Shown piece by piece: positions 29,715 to 40,766 of a stretch of 64,000 nucleotides of DNA. The position numbers and the translations under genes were made by a program. The stretch is from Prosopocoilus inquinatus (lineage: Eukaryota > Arthropoda > Insecta > Coleoptera > Lucanidae). The notes beneath the pieces were generated by a model, which saw only the letters and a program-made list of their open reading frames with translations, was not told where the DNA came from and did not search any database. The DNA is taken from assembly GCA_036172665.1 (NCBI GenBank), contig CM069877.1:24887001-24951000 (forward strand). Reading direction: 5' to 3'. The first letter of the stretch is position 1. Every line of letters begins with the position of its first letter.

Positions 29715-31085
29715 TGTCACGTTTTCGTTTGATTAAACATTGCAAATATAGGTATCGCCCTCTCTGGTCAATCGTTTAAATTTTTCCATGAATTTGCGCA
29801 TGTCCTGCTTAAAAATTTTATTCTTGCGCACTACCATTTTTAACTATCACTGAAAAATCACGAGGTGAAACTCATCGGATAAGTTGCGAAATTTTAAAAT
29901 AAATTGGCCACGAATTGTGTGGAATTAAAAGCAACTATCAAGAGCATTAAAAACCAGCCAAATTTTCGTGGGTTTTGTTGTTATTTGGTCCTCGGACTGG
30001 TTTTCGTCACTTCGAGTGGAAAAACTTTCATCGCACGTGGTGCTCATTCTTTTCTTCCGACAAAACTTCGATTAATTAATCGTAAGTATTTACCAAATTA
30101 CCGACGGCATTTTCTAATATCTTAATCTCTTCTTTAGGAGGTTTTCTTTTGTTGTTTGATTTTCCTGGTGATTTACGTGCACATTCCGGAAATTTCTCTT
30201 GGACTTTGGACTCCGCCACGTGAATAACAAATTCACACCCTTCGAAGCCCACATTTCTTCGCTTTCTTACAACAGAGGGAATTCACGCAAGAGATAGGAA
30301 AAATTACCTACCGGAAGCGGTCCGTGAGTTACAGTTTTTATTTTTTTATTATTAATTATTGGAAATTGCCGATATCGGAAAGTTAAAGTTGGAGGTTTAA
30401 TGTAGATACATGTTTATAGTAACTAAGAAAACACTTATACTCAGTAGAATTAGTTTTTTTTAGTTAATTAGCTAGAAGTGAAAGCTGTTAGGGTTGTCGA
30501 GCGCAATTACCAACATTTTGTTTTTTTTGTTGAATTTATCGCGTGCTTCGACATTTGCCTTAAAACAAAAATAGTACTATTTTGGGCCATAGGGTAGTTA
30601 CCGTATCTATCTCAAAAGGTCATGATATACTAATTACATATTTGCATTTAATTGATCTGTTTGTTCCACCAGTTATTTGTGGATTTAATTTTTTTGGACT
30701 TAATAAAGTAATATTGAATCGATCTTTTTGGTGTACAACTTTTTGATATGGCATTAACCTGCGTGAACCGATTTGGAGTTTTGAGAGATGCATTTAACTG
30801 TAAAATCTAATTATTTTCACCGTTTTCTTTGTGAAGCTGGTAATTTTTTTTACTTCTGGGGTTTTAAATAAACGGTGTGGCGCCCAATTCCTTTTTTTTT
30901 TTTGTTTACATCATTTTTTGTTCGAATACTTTGTGCGAACCTCCCCTCGCCGACTTTGAGCTAGCGGCCATACCAGCTAGATTTTTCTGGGTATGTATCT
31001 CGTCTGCCTCGGTACCCTACAAGATCTACAGGGTCGGTTCTATATTCCATTTGCATAGAATTTATGGGGAATCACAGACGTGACA
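29715..31085. mobile_element. Solo LTR, 1371 bp, inserted in copy B protease
   Basis: Starts TGTCACGT and ends ACGTGACA, an 8-bp perfect inverted terminus with the TG...CA ends of an LTR. It is flanked by AGTT duplications (29711-29714 and 31086-31089). Copy A shows the empty site with a single AGTT at 171-174. AATAAA signals occur near 30699 and 30866 on the plus strand, but the orientation is uncertain. No internal retroelement sequence is present, as expected after LTR-LTR recombination. The parent family is not otherwise in the window. Confidence 0.82.
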
Positions 31086-31424
31086 AGTTGCTGATGTTCC
31101 AGTTGCAGTTTTCAGTCTCCACTTGCTCGGTTCGGTGCGTCCAGATGACTTAATGACGTCGGGTCTTAGGATGGTCTTCGTCGCACCCGTATCCAATAAC
31201 ATGGTGTGAGGAATGTCATCAATGGTAACATCCACGAAGACACTGCTGGTTAACTGCCGTAGGGATATTACTTGTTTGAATTTCGTCTTTGGGGGCCTTT
31301 GAATACGGGTCGACGTTTGCCCCTCTGCACCGACCCTGCTTAGTTTAACTGTGGCTTCCTTGGATCCTGTCTGGGCTTTGGACATCGCCTGCGAACATGT
31401 CCTTCCTCCTGGCAATTCCAACAC
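31086..31424 (-). pseudogene. pol: pol start and protease active site, copy B
   Basis: Begins in the -1 frame relative to gag, overlapping the gag end by about 84 nt. MLLDTGATKTIL is the aspartic protease active site. The TSTRIQRPPKTKFKQVISL stretch upstream is a linker. The solo LTR truncates it at 31086. Confidence 0.82.
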
Positions 31425-32668
31425 ACCAGCGGTTTCTTCTGCTTGAAGACCTGTTCCACAATGCGGCGAACATCCTCGGCGGTGGTATATTCCCTGGGTC
31501 GCTCCTTTATAGCAGATCCCACCTTTGCGTTAGCGGATTCTTCCTCTTCTTCCTCTTGGAAGTCCGTAGCCGCTCGCACCTTGACATGCCCTCTTGAAAC
31601 TCCTCTCGCCGCTTCAAATTCCAAGGCATAAGCCAATGCGTTCTTGGACGTCTTCGGATGGGTCATTCTCAATGCCTGCTGGTTGTCTGGGTCACGGATT
31701 CCATCTATGAAGGTCTGCACCGTCAAACATTTGAGGAATTCAACAGGAGCTGTGGGATATGCCAACTGGGCCAGACGCGCTACGTCCGCTTCGAATTCCT
31801 GAAGACTTTCTCCGGATTTCTGACAGCGATTCCTCAACTGCGCATGGTATACCTCGGTCAGATGTGCCTGTCCGTAACGCATTTCCATCCTATTCACCAG
31901 CTTGTCGAAGTCTTCTTGTTCCTCTGGCGGCATCGTCTGTAGCACATCAATGGCATCCCCTCTCAAGGCCACAATTAACGAAGTGGCTTTTTCGCTGGCC
32001 GTCCATCTGTTCGCCTTTGCTGCTGCTTCGAAGTGTTTGAAGTAGTTGGGCCAAGAAGACTTTCCATCGAACGTTGGTGGTTTTATTTTCAATTTCGAAT
32101 TTTCTGCTGGTCCTTCCACAATTCGGGTTTCATTAATTTCTAGTGTTTCTACTGGTGGCTGATCCCCGAACACTCGCAACCCCGCCATGATTTGTTCCAG
32201 ATTTTTGATTTTGTTATCCTGCTGGAATATTATTTCTTCCACATTTTCTTGCAGGTTTCTTGTTTCTTCCGATATTTTTACCACTAATTTATCTTCGAGT
32301 CCTTTCGTCTGTTCTAGAAATTCACCCTTCAAATTTCCGGATTGTTCTAGAAGTTTCTCGTCGAAATTTCTGGATTGCTCTAGAAATTTCTCGTCTAAGT
32401 CTCTAGATTGTTCCAACAATTTATTTTGTAATTTGTCGAAATTTCCAGATTGTTCTAAAAGCTTCTCCTCTAATTTTCTGGATTGTTCTCGAAGTTCGTC
32501 CTTGAAATTTCCAGATTGTTCTAGAAGTTTCTTCTCTAAATTTCTAGACTGTTCTTGAAACTTCTCGTCCATATTTTTGGATTGTTCTCGAAATTCATCC
32601 TTCAAGAATTTTATTAAAATCGGCGGGATCACACGAAATTTCGAAAAGGAACGTCTCTGGATCTTCAC
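31340..32668 (-). pseudogene. gag: gag main frame with CCHC knuckle, copy B
   Basis: 442 codons: about nine 11-residue coiled-coil repeats (EQSGNFKDELR type, one with three extra residues NFDKLQNKLL), the capsid-like region GKSSWPNYFKHFEAAAKANR ... LIVALRGDAIDVLQ, and a C-terminal zinc knuckle CWNCQEEGHVRRRC. It is separated from its N-terminal 70 codons (32595-32804) by a one-base insertion near 32600 that copy A lacks. Confidence 0.87.
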
Positions 32669-32804
32669 CAGCTGTCAACAAATCGCATCGGAGACGCTGT
32701 TGAAGTGCGCCTTTCAAACCACAGGTTTCTAACTCTCGTTCTTCCAATTCGGTTTTTAATTCGGCCACTTTTAAGTCTTTCAACAACACTTTTCTCGTAG
32801 CCAT
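32595..32804 (-). pseudogene. gag: gag N-terminus, copy B
   Basis: MATRKVLLKDLKVAELKTEL..., SAP-like N-terminal segment identical to copy A until the frameshift in the FNKIL codons. The ATG at 32804 is shared by both copies and preceded by about 98 bp of leader after the LTR. Confidence 0.85.
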
Positions 32805-32885
32805 TGTTTTTTTTACTGATACTGTACTTATTTAATAATCTGATTAAATTTAATTTACTTTAAATTGTTTATTTATTTGCACAAA

Positions 32886-32901
32886 CCCCACACCGACACC
32901 A
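32886..32901 (-). promoter_or_regulatory. Primer binding site, copy B
   Basis: TGGTGTCGGTGTGGGG on the minus strand, one base from the 5' LTR, identical to copy A. Confidence 0.7.
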
Positions 32902-32902
32902 C

Positions 32903-33236
32903 TGTTACGTTTCTAGGGTTTAAATTTATTTATTTAAACTAATAAAACACTCGGTAAGAACTTAACCGTTATTTAATAATGCGTACAATCTAATTTATTT
33001 GTAACAATTTATTTACATACTAAAATCTAACTTCGACGATCGCTGTTCGAATTCGACTGACTCCTGAGTAAACCCCGGGCGATTTTATATCCTTTGCTGC
33101 CCTCTCGAATTTTCTAACGCTGGAAAAGTCTAGTCTGTTCGATATAGGCCCCGGTGGCGTGATGGCCGATGACGCATAATAGCGAACCGACTTCTTGACG
33201 CCGTCAGTGTGACGTAGTGCTGAGTGGCTCGCCACA
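32903..33236 (-). repeat. 5' LTR, copy B (334 bp)
   Basis: TG...CA termini, TATAAAA box at 33083-33089 (minus). Followed by the ATAA target duplication at 33237-33240. Confidence 0.93.
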
Positions 33237-33463
33237 ATAATATAAATTAATTTCTGTACCGACAAACGGTATACAGAAAACACGGTTTAACGGTAGATAG
33301 TGACGAAAAGACAACATAAACCCGCAGCCGTATGAGGTCGCTGGCGCAATTTTATGCACTAAAACTATTTGTTCTGCTCGCAGCCGTCATGAGGGCGCTG
33401 AAACTCTTACTTCGTTTCTGAAATGGCACCTTCCTTTCTATTCTCTATCCTTTTTCTATGATA
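33237..33463. other. Short spacer
   Basis: Contains two related GCAGCCGT-ATGAGG phrases about 59 bp apart; nothing else recognised. Confidence 0.4.
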
Positions 33464-34112
33464 CAGTGATCGTCAAAAAGTCGGCATCAAATAGAAAAAA
33501 AAAATTATTTTTTGTTTTTCGAGAAAACTTTTTACGGCAACAATTTCTGCTTGTCTGAAAACCTATTTAGCTCATATCAAATATACCGAGTGAATTTTAC
33601 TACACAGTCATTTCACTTTGTGTCGGTACCTTTGATCTCGTGTCCGAAAAAGATCCACTGCGCATTACGTCGCGATTCGATTTTGTTTTCACGCCAGCTC
33701 TGTAAATTATCTTACCTACTTCTATCTGGTGAAAATATAAAATAATTCCAGTGTGTTTCCATTATTACTTTATTTCTACATATTTTACACTACGCAGTAG
33801 ATATACTTATTTATTATGATATTCCTATCACACTCTGATCTTAACCTCTCCAAGCAAGTGGCAAACGTAAACAAGCCTCCAATCTACGAGCCGTAGACTA
33901 CTGCGCATTTTGCTATGAGTTACGACAAAAAAACTTTTTTTATAACGCGAAACTAGCTCCAGTGAAACGACTGTATAGACTATGATTTTACTTAATCAGA
34001 AAAGGAGAGTTTTTCGAAATCGTAAAATTGTTATTACTACGAATATGAGATTTCTTTAACCTGGGTCAGTTTCAACTTATTGCATAATATCAAGGCCAGA
34101 AAATAACTTATT

Positions 34113-34405
34113 TGGGGATTTATGCTTCGTGATTAATGAAAAGAATAAACTTTACAACGGTTTATTAGCGCAGGTATAATTACAACAGGCATGGAAATAA
34201 TAATTGATGCGGGTGTTGAGGACGCTTGGTTTGTACTGTCTCTCCGCTACCGGGGTTTGCTTCTAGTCGCCGTGCTGACCCTTTTCCGTCTTCCCAGAAA
34301 CCTTTCCTTTTCGTTCTTTCGGCCGGATCTTCTTGCTACCCCGAATTTTAAATACAACGGACCGGCCGAGTGGTCGGGTTTCTCCTGGAAACGCGGGCCG
34401 CCACA
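34113..34405 (-). repeat. 3' LTR of CsRn1-type element
   Basis: 293 bp, TGTGGCGGCC...AATCCCCA on the minus strand. Same sequence as 38495-38787 as far as I could compare. Confidence 0.92.
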
Positions 34406-34442
34406 GCACCCCCTTGCCAGCGATTTGCGATACCGGCAGAAG

Positions 34443-37400
34443 TTAGGCGAAACCGGCTTGTAGTCGATCCGGGAAATGCACTTTGCGGCCTGACCGCGTT
34501 GTACCTCTCCCGGTAGCGGGCGCTTGCTGCTCCGCGGGTGGTTCGCCTCTGTTTCTGTTGTTATTATCTCCGAGGGCAGAATTTGGGTCAGGGTTATCTA
34601 CGCTGATGTAGGCTGGCTTCAAGCGGTCGATTGAAACGACGACCTCCTTCCCTTTTACCCAGATGGTAAAATTTTTCGTATTCCGCTGACGCACTTTGTA
34701 AGGGCCGTCGTATGGCATCTGCAGGGGTCCTTTGGGGCCGTCGTGTCGTAGAAATACGTAATCTGCGGTGGCCAAATCCTGAAACACAAAATTATTTTGC
34801 CTGTTATGCCGTGTACCTGGGACCGGTCGGATTTGCTGGAAATGCTCTCGCAGGCTCTTGACGAAATCCGCTGCACCGGACTCGTTTTTCGGATTTCTAG
34901 CGTTTGTCAGAAATTCACCCGGAAGGCGCAACGGTTCTCCATACACCAACTCGGCTGCTGTTGTTTGGAGATCTTCTCGCCAAGCCGCTCGTAGTCCCAA
35001 TAGCACGGTTGACAACTTTTCTGACCATCGATTGTCTTCATGACACTTAATCGCTGCCTTCAATTGCCTGTGCATTCTCTCTACCATCCCATTAGCGGCG
35101 GGGTGGTATGCCGTAGTTCGCAGATGGGTGGAGCCGATCAAGTTGTTTAGGTTCCTGAATAGGCTCGATTCGAATTGCCTTCCCTGATCTGTCGTAATCC
35201 TCAGTGGCGTGCCGAATCTTGCAACCCAGTTTTCGTAGAAAGCTCTGGCTACAGTGTCGGCCTCCTGGTTTTGCAAAGGTATTGCCTCGGGCCAGCGCGT
35301 AAATCTGTCAACACACGTGAGACAATACCTGTAACCTTCCGAATACGGCATCACGACGAGATCTAGATGCACATGTTCAAACCTCTTCGTTGGTAGAGCG
35401 AATTCGCCGAGTGGTGCCGACACATGACGTGTTACTTTGGCACGCTGGCACTGTATGCACGCTCTCGCCCACTGCCGACAATCTGCTTTTATCGACGGCC
35501 ACACGAAACGTTGCGTCATAAGTTTCACAGTAGCCCTAACACCAGGGTATGCGAGTCGATGAACGGTATTGAAAGCCGCTCTGCGGAAGGGTGTCGTTAC
35601 GAACGGTCTGACTGCTGTTGTCGAAACATCACAGTAAACTAATGTTTCCGATCCCGGAAACTGCATTCGTTTCAACCGCAATACTCTGTCTTCGCGTAGA
35701 TAGGTTTTCATCTCCTCATCTTGCTCTTGAGACTTAGCCAGTTCATCGAAATTCAACGTAGTTTCGAGCGTCTCGACACGCGACAAAGCGTCGGCGACCA
35801 CGTTGTCTACCCCAGACACATGCCTGATGTCAGTTGTGAATTGGCCGATGAAATCCAGGTGACGAAATTGGCGGGGGGAACACTTCTCCAGCTTTTGACG
35901 GAAAGCGAAAGTTATTGGCTTGTGGTCGGTGAAAATAGTGCAGATCCTTGCTTCTACCATATGTCTGAAGTGCTTGATGGCCATATAGATCGCTAGCAAT
36001 TCGCGATCGTACGCGCTGTACTTTCTTTCATTTTCCGATAATTTTCTTGAGAAAAAACCTAACGGTTCCCAGTCGCTGCCAATTTTCTGCTGTAAAGCCG
36101 CTCCCAAAGCTACATCCGAAGCATCGCATATTATGGCTAACGGTGCGTCGTGCTTGGGATGTGCCAATAACGTAGCGTCGGCGAGACTTTGCTTGCATTC
36201 CTCAAACGCTTGAATTGTCGATGTCGTCCACTCTACCGGCGCTCCTCCTTTTATTTTGTTTTTCAGGAGACCATTGAGATGACCTTGCGCGTTCGCCGCC
36301 CCGGGCATGAACCTTCTATAGAAATTTAGCATACCCAGGAACTGCCGTAAGGATTTCGCTGTCTTGGGTCTCGTGAATTCTTGAATCGCCTTTATCTTGT
36401 CTGGCACCGGTTGTGTGCCTTTTTCGGATATGAGGTGTCCCAGGAATTTCACTTTGGACTGTCCGAAAACACATTTCGTTGAATTGACAACTATTCCGTA
36501 TTGCCGGAATCTCTGAAAGATGATCTTCAGATGCTCCCGATGTTCCGCTTCCGAACTAGATGCAATCAAGATGTCGTCGATATAAGCGAAACAGAAATCG
36601 AGTCCCAGTAACACCTCGTCGATGAAACGTTGGAACGTCTGCGCCGCGTTTCGCAATCCAAACGTCATGAACGGAAATTCAAACAGTCCAAAGGGCGTTG
36701 TTATTGCCGTCTTGGGAATATCCTCCTCGGCGACAGGGATCTGATTATATGCGCGCACCAGATCGACGGTGGAAAATATTCGTTTGCCTCTCAACGCATA
36801 CGAAAAATCTTGAATGTGGCGCACAGAATATTGATCTGGGATTGTGCGAGCGTTTAAAGCTCGGTAATCGCCGCATGGTCGCCAGCTGTGATCTTTCTTC
36901 GGGACAAGATGCAGCGGCGACGACCAACAACTCTGAGATGGCCGAGCGATACCCAGTTGTAGCATGGCCTCGAACTCCCGTTTCGCAATTGCATATCTCT
37001 CCGGTGCTAATCGTCGTGGACTGTTGGCTACAGGTGGACCTGGTGTAGTTCTGATGTAATGACGCGTGTTGTGCTTTACTTCCCTCGGTGCTCCACACGG
37101 CCGCGTCGTATCCGCGAAATCGCGAAGAATGTCATGATAATCCGATGTCCCGGAAATAGTCTTTACGGCAGGTTCACTGTCGGGCGCTGCTTTCGCTTGC
37201 GTTGCCAGATGGGTAACGCGATCCAAAAGTTGTTGTCGACGCGCGTCCACCAATAGATCATAGTGGCTCAGAAAATCAACACCAATTATCGGTTTCGACA
37301 CATCCGCTATAACAAAACTCCACGAAAACACACGCCGCAAACCTAAATCCAATGATAAACTCACAGTTCCGTACGTCGCGATTTCAGTTCCATTTGCCGC

Positions 37401-37646
37401 GGAAAGCGCGTAATTAGTCTTACTTCGGCGTCCTGGCACTAACTTCCGCGGATACACGCACAAGTCCGCACCAGTGTCTATCAAAAATTGTACCTTCGAG
37501 GTTCTGTCCGTCACAAATAAGCGGCGCGATGACGGGCACGGTGCACTTGCCGCTCTTAGCGACCGCCCGGAGCGTTTCCCGATGCCCATGAACAAGGGGA
37601 CCGACACTTGGTAGCATCGTTTCCAAATCTTTGATGATACCAGCAT
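34443..37646 (-). CDS. pol: CsRn1-type pol: protease, RT, RNase H, integrase
   Basis: 1067 residues uninterrupted. Protease active site [13 protein letters not shown] (DTG at 57-59). The RT has [52 protein letters not shown] and the catalytic box YIDDILIAS (about 355-358), then [10 protein letters not shown]. RNase H has [25 protein letters not shown] and FTDHKPITF. The integrase zinc domain is [15 protein letters not shown] ... CIQCQRAK. The core keeps all three acidic residues: [18 protein letters not shown] and [10 protein letters not shown]. The frame is -1 relative to gag and overlaps it by at least 90 nt, so expression by -1 frameshifting is likely. The listed start is merely the first Met of the open frame. 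Confidence 0.94.
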   Translation of the reverse strand: MLVSSKIWKRCYQVSVPLFMGIGKRSGRSLRAASAPCPSSRRLFVTDRTSKVQFLIDTGADLCVYPRKLVPGRRSKTNYALSAANGTEIATYGTVSLSLDLGLRRVFSWSFVIADVSKPIIGVDFLSHYDLLVDARRQQLLDRVTHLATQAKAAPDSEPAVKTISGTSDYHDILRDFADTTRPCGAPREVKHNTRHYIRTTPGPPVANSPRRLAPERYAIAKREFEAMLQLGIARPSQSCWSSPLHLVPKKDHSWRPCGDYRALNARTIPDQYSVRHIQDFSYALRGKRIFSTVDLVRAYNQIPVAEEDIPKTAITTPFGLFEFPFMTFGLRNAAQTFQRFIDEVLLGLDFCFAYIDDILIASSSEAEHREHLKIIFQRFRQYGIVVNSTKCVFGQSKVKFLGHLISEKGTQPVPDKIKAIQEFTRPKTAKSLRQFLGMLNFYRRFMPGAANAQGHLNGLLKNKIKGGAPVEWTTSTIQAFEECKQSLADATLLAHPKHDAPLAIICDASDVALGAALQQKIGSDWEPLGFFSRKLSENERKYSAYDRELLAIYMAIKHFRHMVEARICTIFTDHKPITFAFRQKLEKCSPRQFRHLDFIGQFTTDIRHVSGVDNVVADALSRVETLETTLNFDELAKSQEQDEEMKTYLREDRVLRLKRMQFPGSETLVYCDVSTTAVRPFVTTPFRRAAFNTVHRLAYPGVRATVKLMTQRFVWPSIKADCRQWARACIQCQRAKVTRHVSAPLGEFALPTKRFEHVHLDLVVMPYSEGYRYCLTCVDRFTRWPEAIPLQNQEADTVARAFYENWVARFGTPLRITTDQGRQFESSLFRNLNNLIGSTHLRTTAYHPAANGMVERMHRQLKAAIKCHEDNRWSEKLSTVLLGLRAAWREDLQTTAAELVYGEPLRLPGEFLTNARNPKNESGAADFVKSLREHFQQIRPVPGTRHNRQNNFVFQDLATADYVFLRHDGPKGPLQMPYDGPYKVRQRNTKNFTIWVKGKEVVVSIDRLKPAYISVDNPDPNSALGDNNNRNRGEPPAEQQAPATGRGTTRSGRKVHFPDRLQAGFA

Positions 37647-38398
37647 CGACCGTCACTGGCCGCATCTCTTCCTCGCGATGATGACCTTGCACTTCGTCTG
37701 CTCAGACTTCGTCCGCGGTGTCTGTCGCGTCTAACCATGCTGGATAAAGTCGCGATTTCTTCCTGCATTGCCTTGAATTGCTCTTGCAGATTCACCGATA
37801 ACTGTGCCATTTTTATGTTAAGCATGGCCTCCACTGAACTGTTGGCGGTTTCTGCGATCATCGGTGCTGCGGGCCGCATCCTTTCTGCGATGGTATCTGC
37901 GAGTTCTGCCGCTTTATCGAGGCTCTCATCCTTTTGCATTGACAGGAACGCTTGCATGTGATTTGGTAGTCGACTTACCCAAAGTGTTCGCAGCAACGTA
38001 TCTGGTACTGTTCTTCCTGCCAAACTTCGCAAATGTCGCAGAAACTGCGACGGCTTGCGATCTCCGATTTCTTCACGTTCGAGTAGTTGACGAGTTCTTT
38101 GCTCTTGCGAGGTGCCCAGTCTCGCAATAAGTTCCGTTTTTAACTTTTCGAATTGTCCTGTCGCGGGCGGATTAACGATAATGTCGCGAACTTCCAGCGC
38201 GGTCGCTGGATCTAGTACACCGAGTACATACCCGAACTTCGTTGAGTCGGACGTTATTCCGGCTGCTGCGAGGCTACGCTCGACCATGCTAAACCACATT
38301 TCGGGGTCCTTAGCACAGAACTGCGGCAATCGAACTCCGACCCGGTGGATTTCCGCGGATGTTTCTGCTTCGTTTGCGACGTTCATGATGATACACAA
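37556..38398 (-). CDS. gag: CsRn1-type gag with CHCC zinc finger
   Basis: 280 residues: capsid-like region ([53 protein letters not shown]), a serine/arginine-rich stretch ([20 protein letters not shown]) and then [18 protein letters not shown]. That motif is C-X2-H-X9-C-X3-C, the unusual CHCC pattern that replaces CCHC in the CsRn1 clade. Start at 38398 lies about 97 bp inside the 5' LTR edge. The stop falls inside the pol overlap. Confidence 0.93.
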   Translation of the reverse strand: MCIIMNVANEAETSAEIHRVGVRLPQFCAKDPEMWFSMVERSLAAAGITSDSTKFGYVLGVLDPATALEVRDIIVNPPATGQFEKLKTELIARLGTSQEQRTRQLLEREEIGDRKPSQFLRHLRSLAGRTVPDTLLRTLWVSRLPNHMQAFLSMQKDESLDKAAELADTIAERMRPAAPMIAETANSSVEAMLNIKMAQLSVNLQEQFKAMQEEIATLSSMVRRDRHRGRSLSRRSARSSSRGRDAASDGRCWYHQRFGNDATKCRSPCSWASGNAPGGR

Positions 38399-38473
38399 AA
38401 TGTGCGTAAGTCACACACAAAGGTTGCGATAAAAGTTTATTCTCGTATCACTCACGCCTAAAACACGGTAAAA

Positions 38474-38491
38474 ATCACGTCGGGGTCACCA
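38474..38491 (-). promoter_or_regulatory. tRNA-Trp primer binding site
   Basis: The plus strand reads ATCACGTCGGGGTCACCA, the 3' end of animal tRNA-Trp including CCA. The minus strand is therefore its complement, one to three bases from the LTR edge. Confidence 0.9.
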
Positions 38492-38494
38492 CTT

Positions 38495-38787
38495 TGGGGA
38501 TTTATGCTTCGTGATTAATGAAAAGAATAAACTTTACAACGGTTTATTAGCGCAGGTATAATTACAACAGGCATGGAAATAATAATTGATGCGGGTGTTG
38601 AGGACGCTTGGTTTGTACTGTCTCTCCGCTACCGGGGTTTGCTTCTAGTCGCCGTGCTGACCCTTTTCCGTCTTCCCAGAAACCTTTCCTTTTCGTTCTT
38701 TCGGCCGGATCTTCTTGCTACCCCGAATTTTAAATACAACGGACCGGCCGAGTGGTCGGGTTTCTCCTGGAAACGCGGGCCGCCACA
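38495..38787 (-). repeat. 5' LTR of CsRn1-type element
   Basis: 293 bp, same as the 3' LTR. The LTR may include one or two more T bases at 38493-38494. Confidence 0.92.
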
Positions 38788-40010
38788 CTTATTTTTCTTT
38801 AATTTTCCGAAAAATTGAATTTTTCAATTCTTAGAATATTCTCAAAATTGCACGTATTTAAACATAATTTCAGAATTCAATTTTTTTGGCGTGAAAACTT
38901 CAAATATTTCCAATTAAAAAATAATAAAGAAGATTAATTACTACCTGAGATATTTTATTATTTAGAGAACAGTAATATTTGTACCCAATTTTTATGTTTT
39001 TGATGCAAGGTGCCTTTCAGGAGAAATATTTTTCAAAGATAAATAAAACTTATTTAAATAGCTTCTAAAAACTCTAATCTATTCCTGTTAATGAATTATT
39101 TTCACAAAGAGCCTTAAATATTATTTTACAGCTATACAGCTGGAGATTTCTTCTTATTTAGTTTTACTTGTTCAGTCAATTAAGTAGGCAGAATATGAGA
39201 TGGCCATGAATTTTAAACGGAAATCATTAAATGCCTCTTTCATAAAACGACTAAAGAAGACTTCAAATTATATTACAATACAAAGGCAAAGGTGGTTTTA
39301 CATTTTCACAAAATTCACAGCCATCTCATATTCTGCCTACTGACTTGAACATGTAAGCTAAATAAATAAAAATCTCCTTATTTAAGCCACGAATATTTAC
39401 AGGCTTTTTGTGAAAATAATTAATTAATAGGAATAGATTAGAGTTTCTAGAAGCTATTTAAATACTTTTTAATTATCTTTAAAAAATATTTCTCCTGAAA
39501 AGCACCTTGCACCACAAAAGTAAAAATTAGGTAAAGATATTACTTTTCACTAAATATTACAATATCTGAAGCAATAATTAATGTTTCTAATTATTTTTTC
39601 CAATTATAAATCTTTGAAGTTTTCATCGTAAAAATATTAAATTCTGAAGTTAAGTTTTATTTAGTATGTGAAATTATGGGGATATTTTAAAAATTGAAAA
39701 ATTCAATTTTTGCGGAATTTAAAGAAAACTAAGTTATTTTCTGATCTTGATGTTATCGAATAAGTTGAAACTAATCTAATTTAATGAAATCTCATTGAAA
39801 TCTTGATTAGTTTCCGACAAATAACAATTTTATGATTTCCATCATTTCGAAAAACTCAATTTTCTAAATAAGTAAAATTCACTCGGTATATCTGATAGGG
39901 CCTAAATAGGTTTTCAGACAAGCAGAAATTATTGCCGTAAAAAGTTTTTTCGAAAAATCAAAAATAAAGATTTTTCCATTTGATGCCGACTTTTTGGCGA
40001 TCCCTGTGTA

Positions 40011-40240
40011 TTACAAGAGTCTAGAAACTGCATTAGCCTATTGGCAATTATTCTTTCAAACACCTTTGATAGCACATTCAAAACTGCAATGGGGCGGTAC
40101 TTGTTCAGATCATAAGCATCATCCTTTTTGTATATCGGTGTCACTATAGCTGTTTTTAGTCGAGTGGGAAATGTACCATCTTCGACAGATCGATTTATTA
40201 TATGCGACAAGGGCAGTAAAACGGTGTCAATAATATACAC
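40011..40240 (-). pseudogene. LINE reverse transcriptase fragment
   Basis: Minus-strand codons YIIDTVLLPLSHIINRSVED, FPTRLKTAIVTPIYKKDD, YRPIAVLNVLSKVFERIIAN are the first RT blocks of a jockey/CR1-type LINE. They end at the foldback element, so the downstream RT, including the catalytic box, is missing. The upstream part of the same LINE lies at 41855-42400: joining across 40241-41854 restores the codons around KYRAIY-IIDTV. Confidence 0.8.
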
Positions 40241-40349
40241 GGATATTCACGGTGGGTGACCTATTACAATATATTGGAAACTACCCGTTACAGGTCGCTG
40301 AAAATTTGTATATGGCAGTAATCGATGACGATCTATTCAAATAATATAA

Positions 40350-40766
40350 AAAAAAAACTATAAAAACCTAATAGAAGATACCAAAAAACAATGTTACAGT
40401 GACATCATCAGTTCGGCACACAAACAAAAAATATGCTGACGAATAATTAATAATCGGCTAGGTCGCGACAAGCCTAGGAACAATATTGTACTACGATGTA
40501 ATAATTCATTAATATCGGAACCCCAAGAGGTGGCGGAGTTATTTGGGAATTATTTCTCAAGTGTGGTGGAAAAAACGCAACAACACTACTTTGGCCCAAA
40601 CTTTCGCGCGGTTCCGACAGTAGGCATTTTCAACCAAAAGACATTCATGTTCATACTTTCTGACGCTGACGAAGTCGCTAAGGTTGTCAATAGTTTGAAA
40701 AATAAAGACAGTGTCGGTGGAGACAATATCTCCACAAAGATCGTGAAATACAGGGCTATATACTGA
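40350..40766 (+). pseudogene. LINE linker fragment, inverted copy
   Basis: MAELFGNYFSSVVEKTQQ ... SDADEVAKVVNSLKNKD, the region between endonuclease and RT of a LINE. It stops in non-LINE sequence right after KYRAIY. Confidence 0.75.

Larger units (their letters stand above)
20896..33236 (-). mobile_element. Ty3/gypsy LTR retrotransposon with macrodomain, copy B (complete, twice interrupted)
   Basis: 334-bp LTRs at both ends and a 4-bp ATAA duplication (20892-20895 and 33237-33240) show one intact insertion. Gag, protease, RT, RNase H, integrase and a macrodomain-CCCH extension follow on the minus strand. A LINE (23877-28437) and a solo LTR (29715-31085) split pol. Removing both with their duplications leaves about 6.4 kb, and the pol frame then joins correctly across both sites. 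The two LTRs differ at about nine positions by eye, so the insertion is not very recent. Confidence 0.93.
34113..38787 (-). mobile_element. CsRn1-clade Ty3/gypsy retrotransposon, apparently intact
   Basis: 293-bp LTRs that look identical by eye, a tRNA-Trp primer site, an unbroken gag and an unbroken 1067-codon pol. The tRNA-Trp primer and the CHCC gag finger are characteristic of the CsRn1 clade. The flanks share CTTATT (34107-34112, 38788-38793). Because the LTR edge is ambiguous by two T bases, the true duplication is 4-6 bp. GC content is visibly higher than in the neighbours. This is the youngest-looking insertion in the window. Confidence 0.93.
33464..40008. mobile_element. Long-armed foldback DNA element (Tc1-like ends) split by a CsRn1 retrotransposon
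   Basis: Left end TA-CAGTGATCGTCAAAAAGTC and right end, read inverted, TA-CAGGGATCGCCAAAAAGTC, with TA at both outer edges. The two halves are imperfect reverse complements over most of their length, meeting near 39,240 (GGCAGAATATGAGATGGC against GCCATCTCATATTCTGCC). The left arm is carried across the retrotransposon: 34010-34112 pairs with about 39,720-39,860. An extra block of about 400 bp at 33,605-34,000 has no partner. Without the retrotransposon it is about 1.9 kb, with no coding frame. Confidence 0.78.

Noticed and set aside
30877..31083. Short plus-strand frames inside the solo LTR (also 29904-30125)
   Set aside because: No family resemblance and too short to exceed chance.
34191..34463. 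Identical plus-strand frames in the two CsRn1 LTRs (also 38573-38818)
   Set aside because: They are antisense to the element and identical only because the LTRs are identical.
33464..40008. Polinton/Maverick element, because of long terminal inverted repeats
   Set aside because: No DNA polymerase B, integrase or capsid frames other than the nested CsRn1 genes, and the targets are TA rather than 6-bp duplications.
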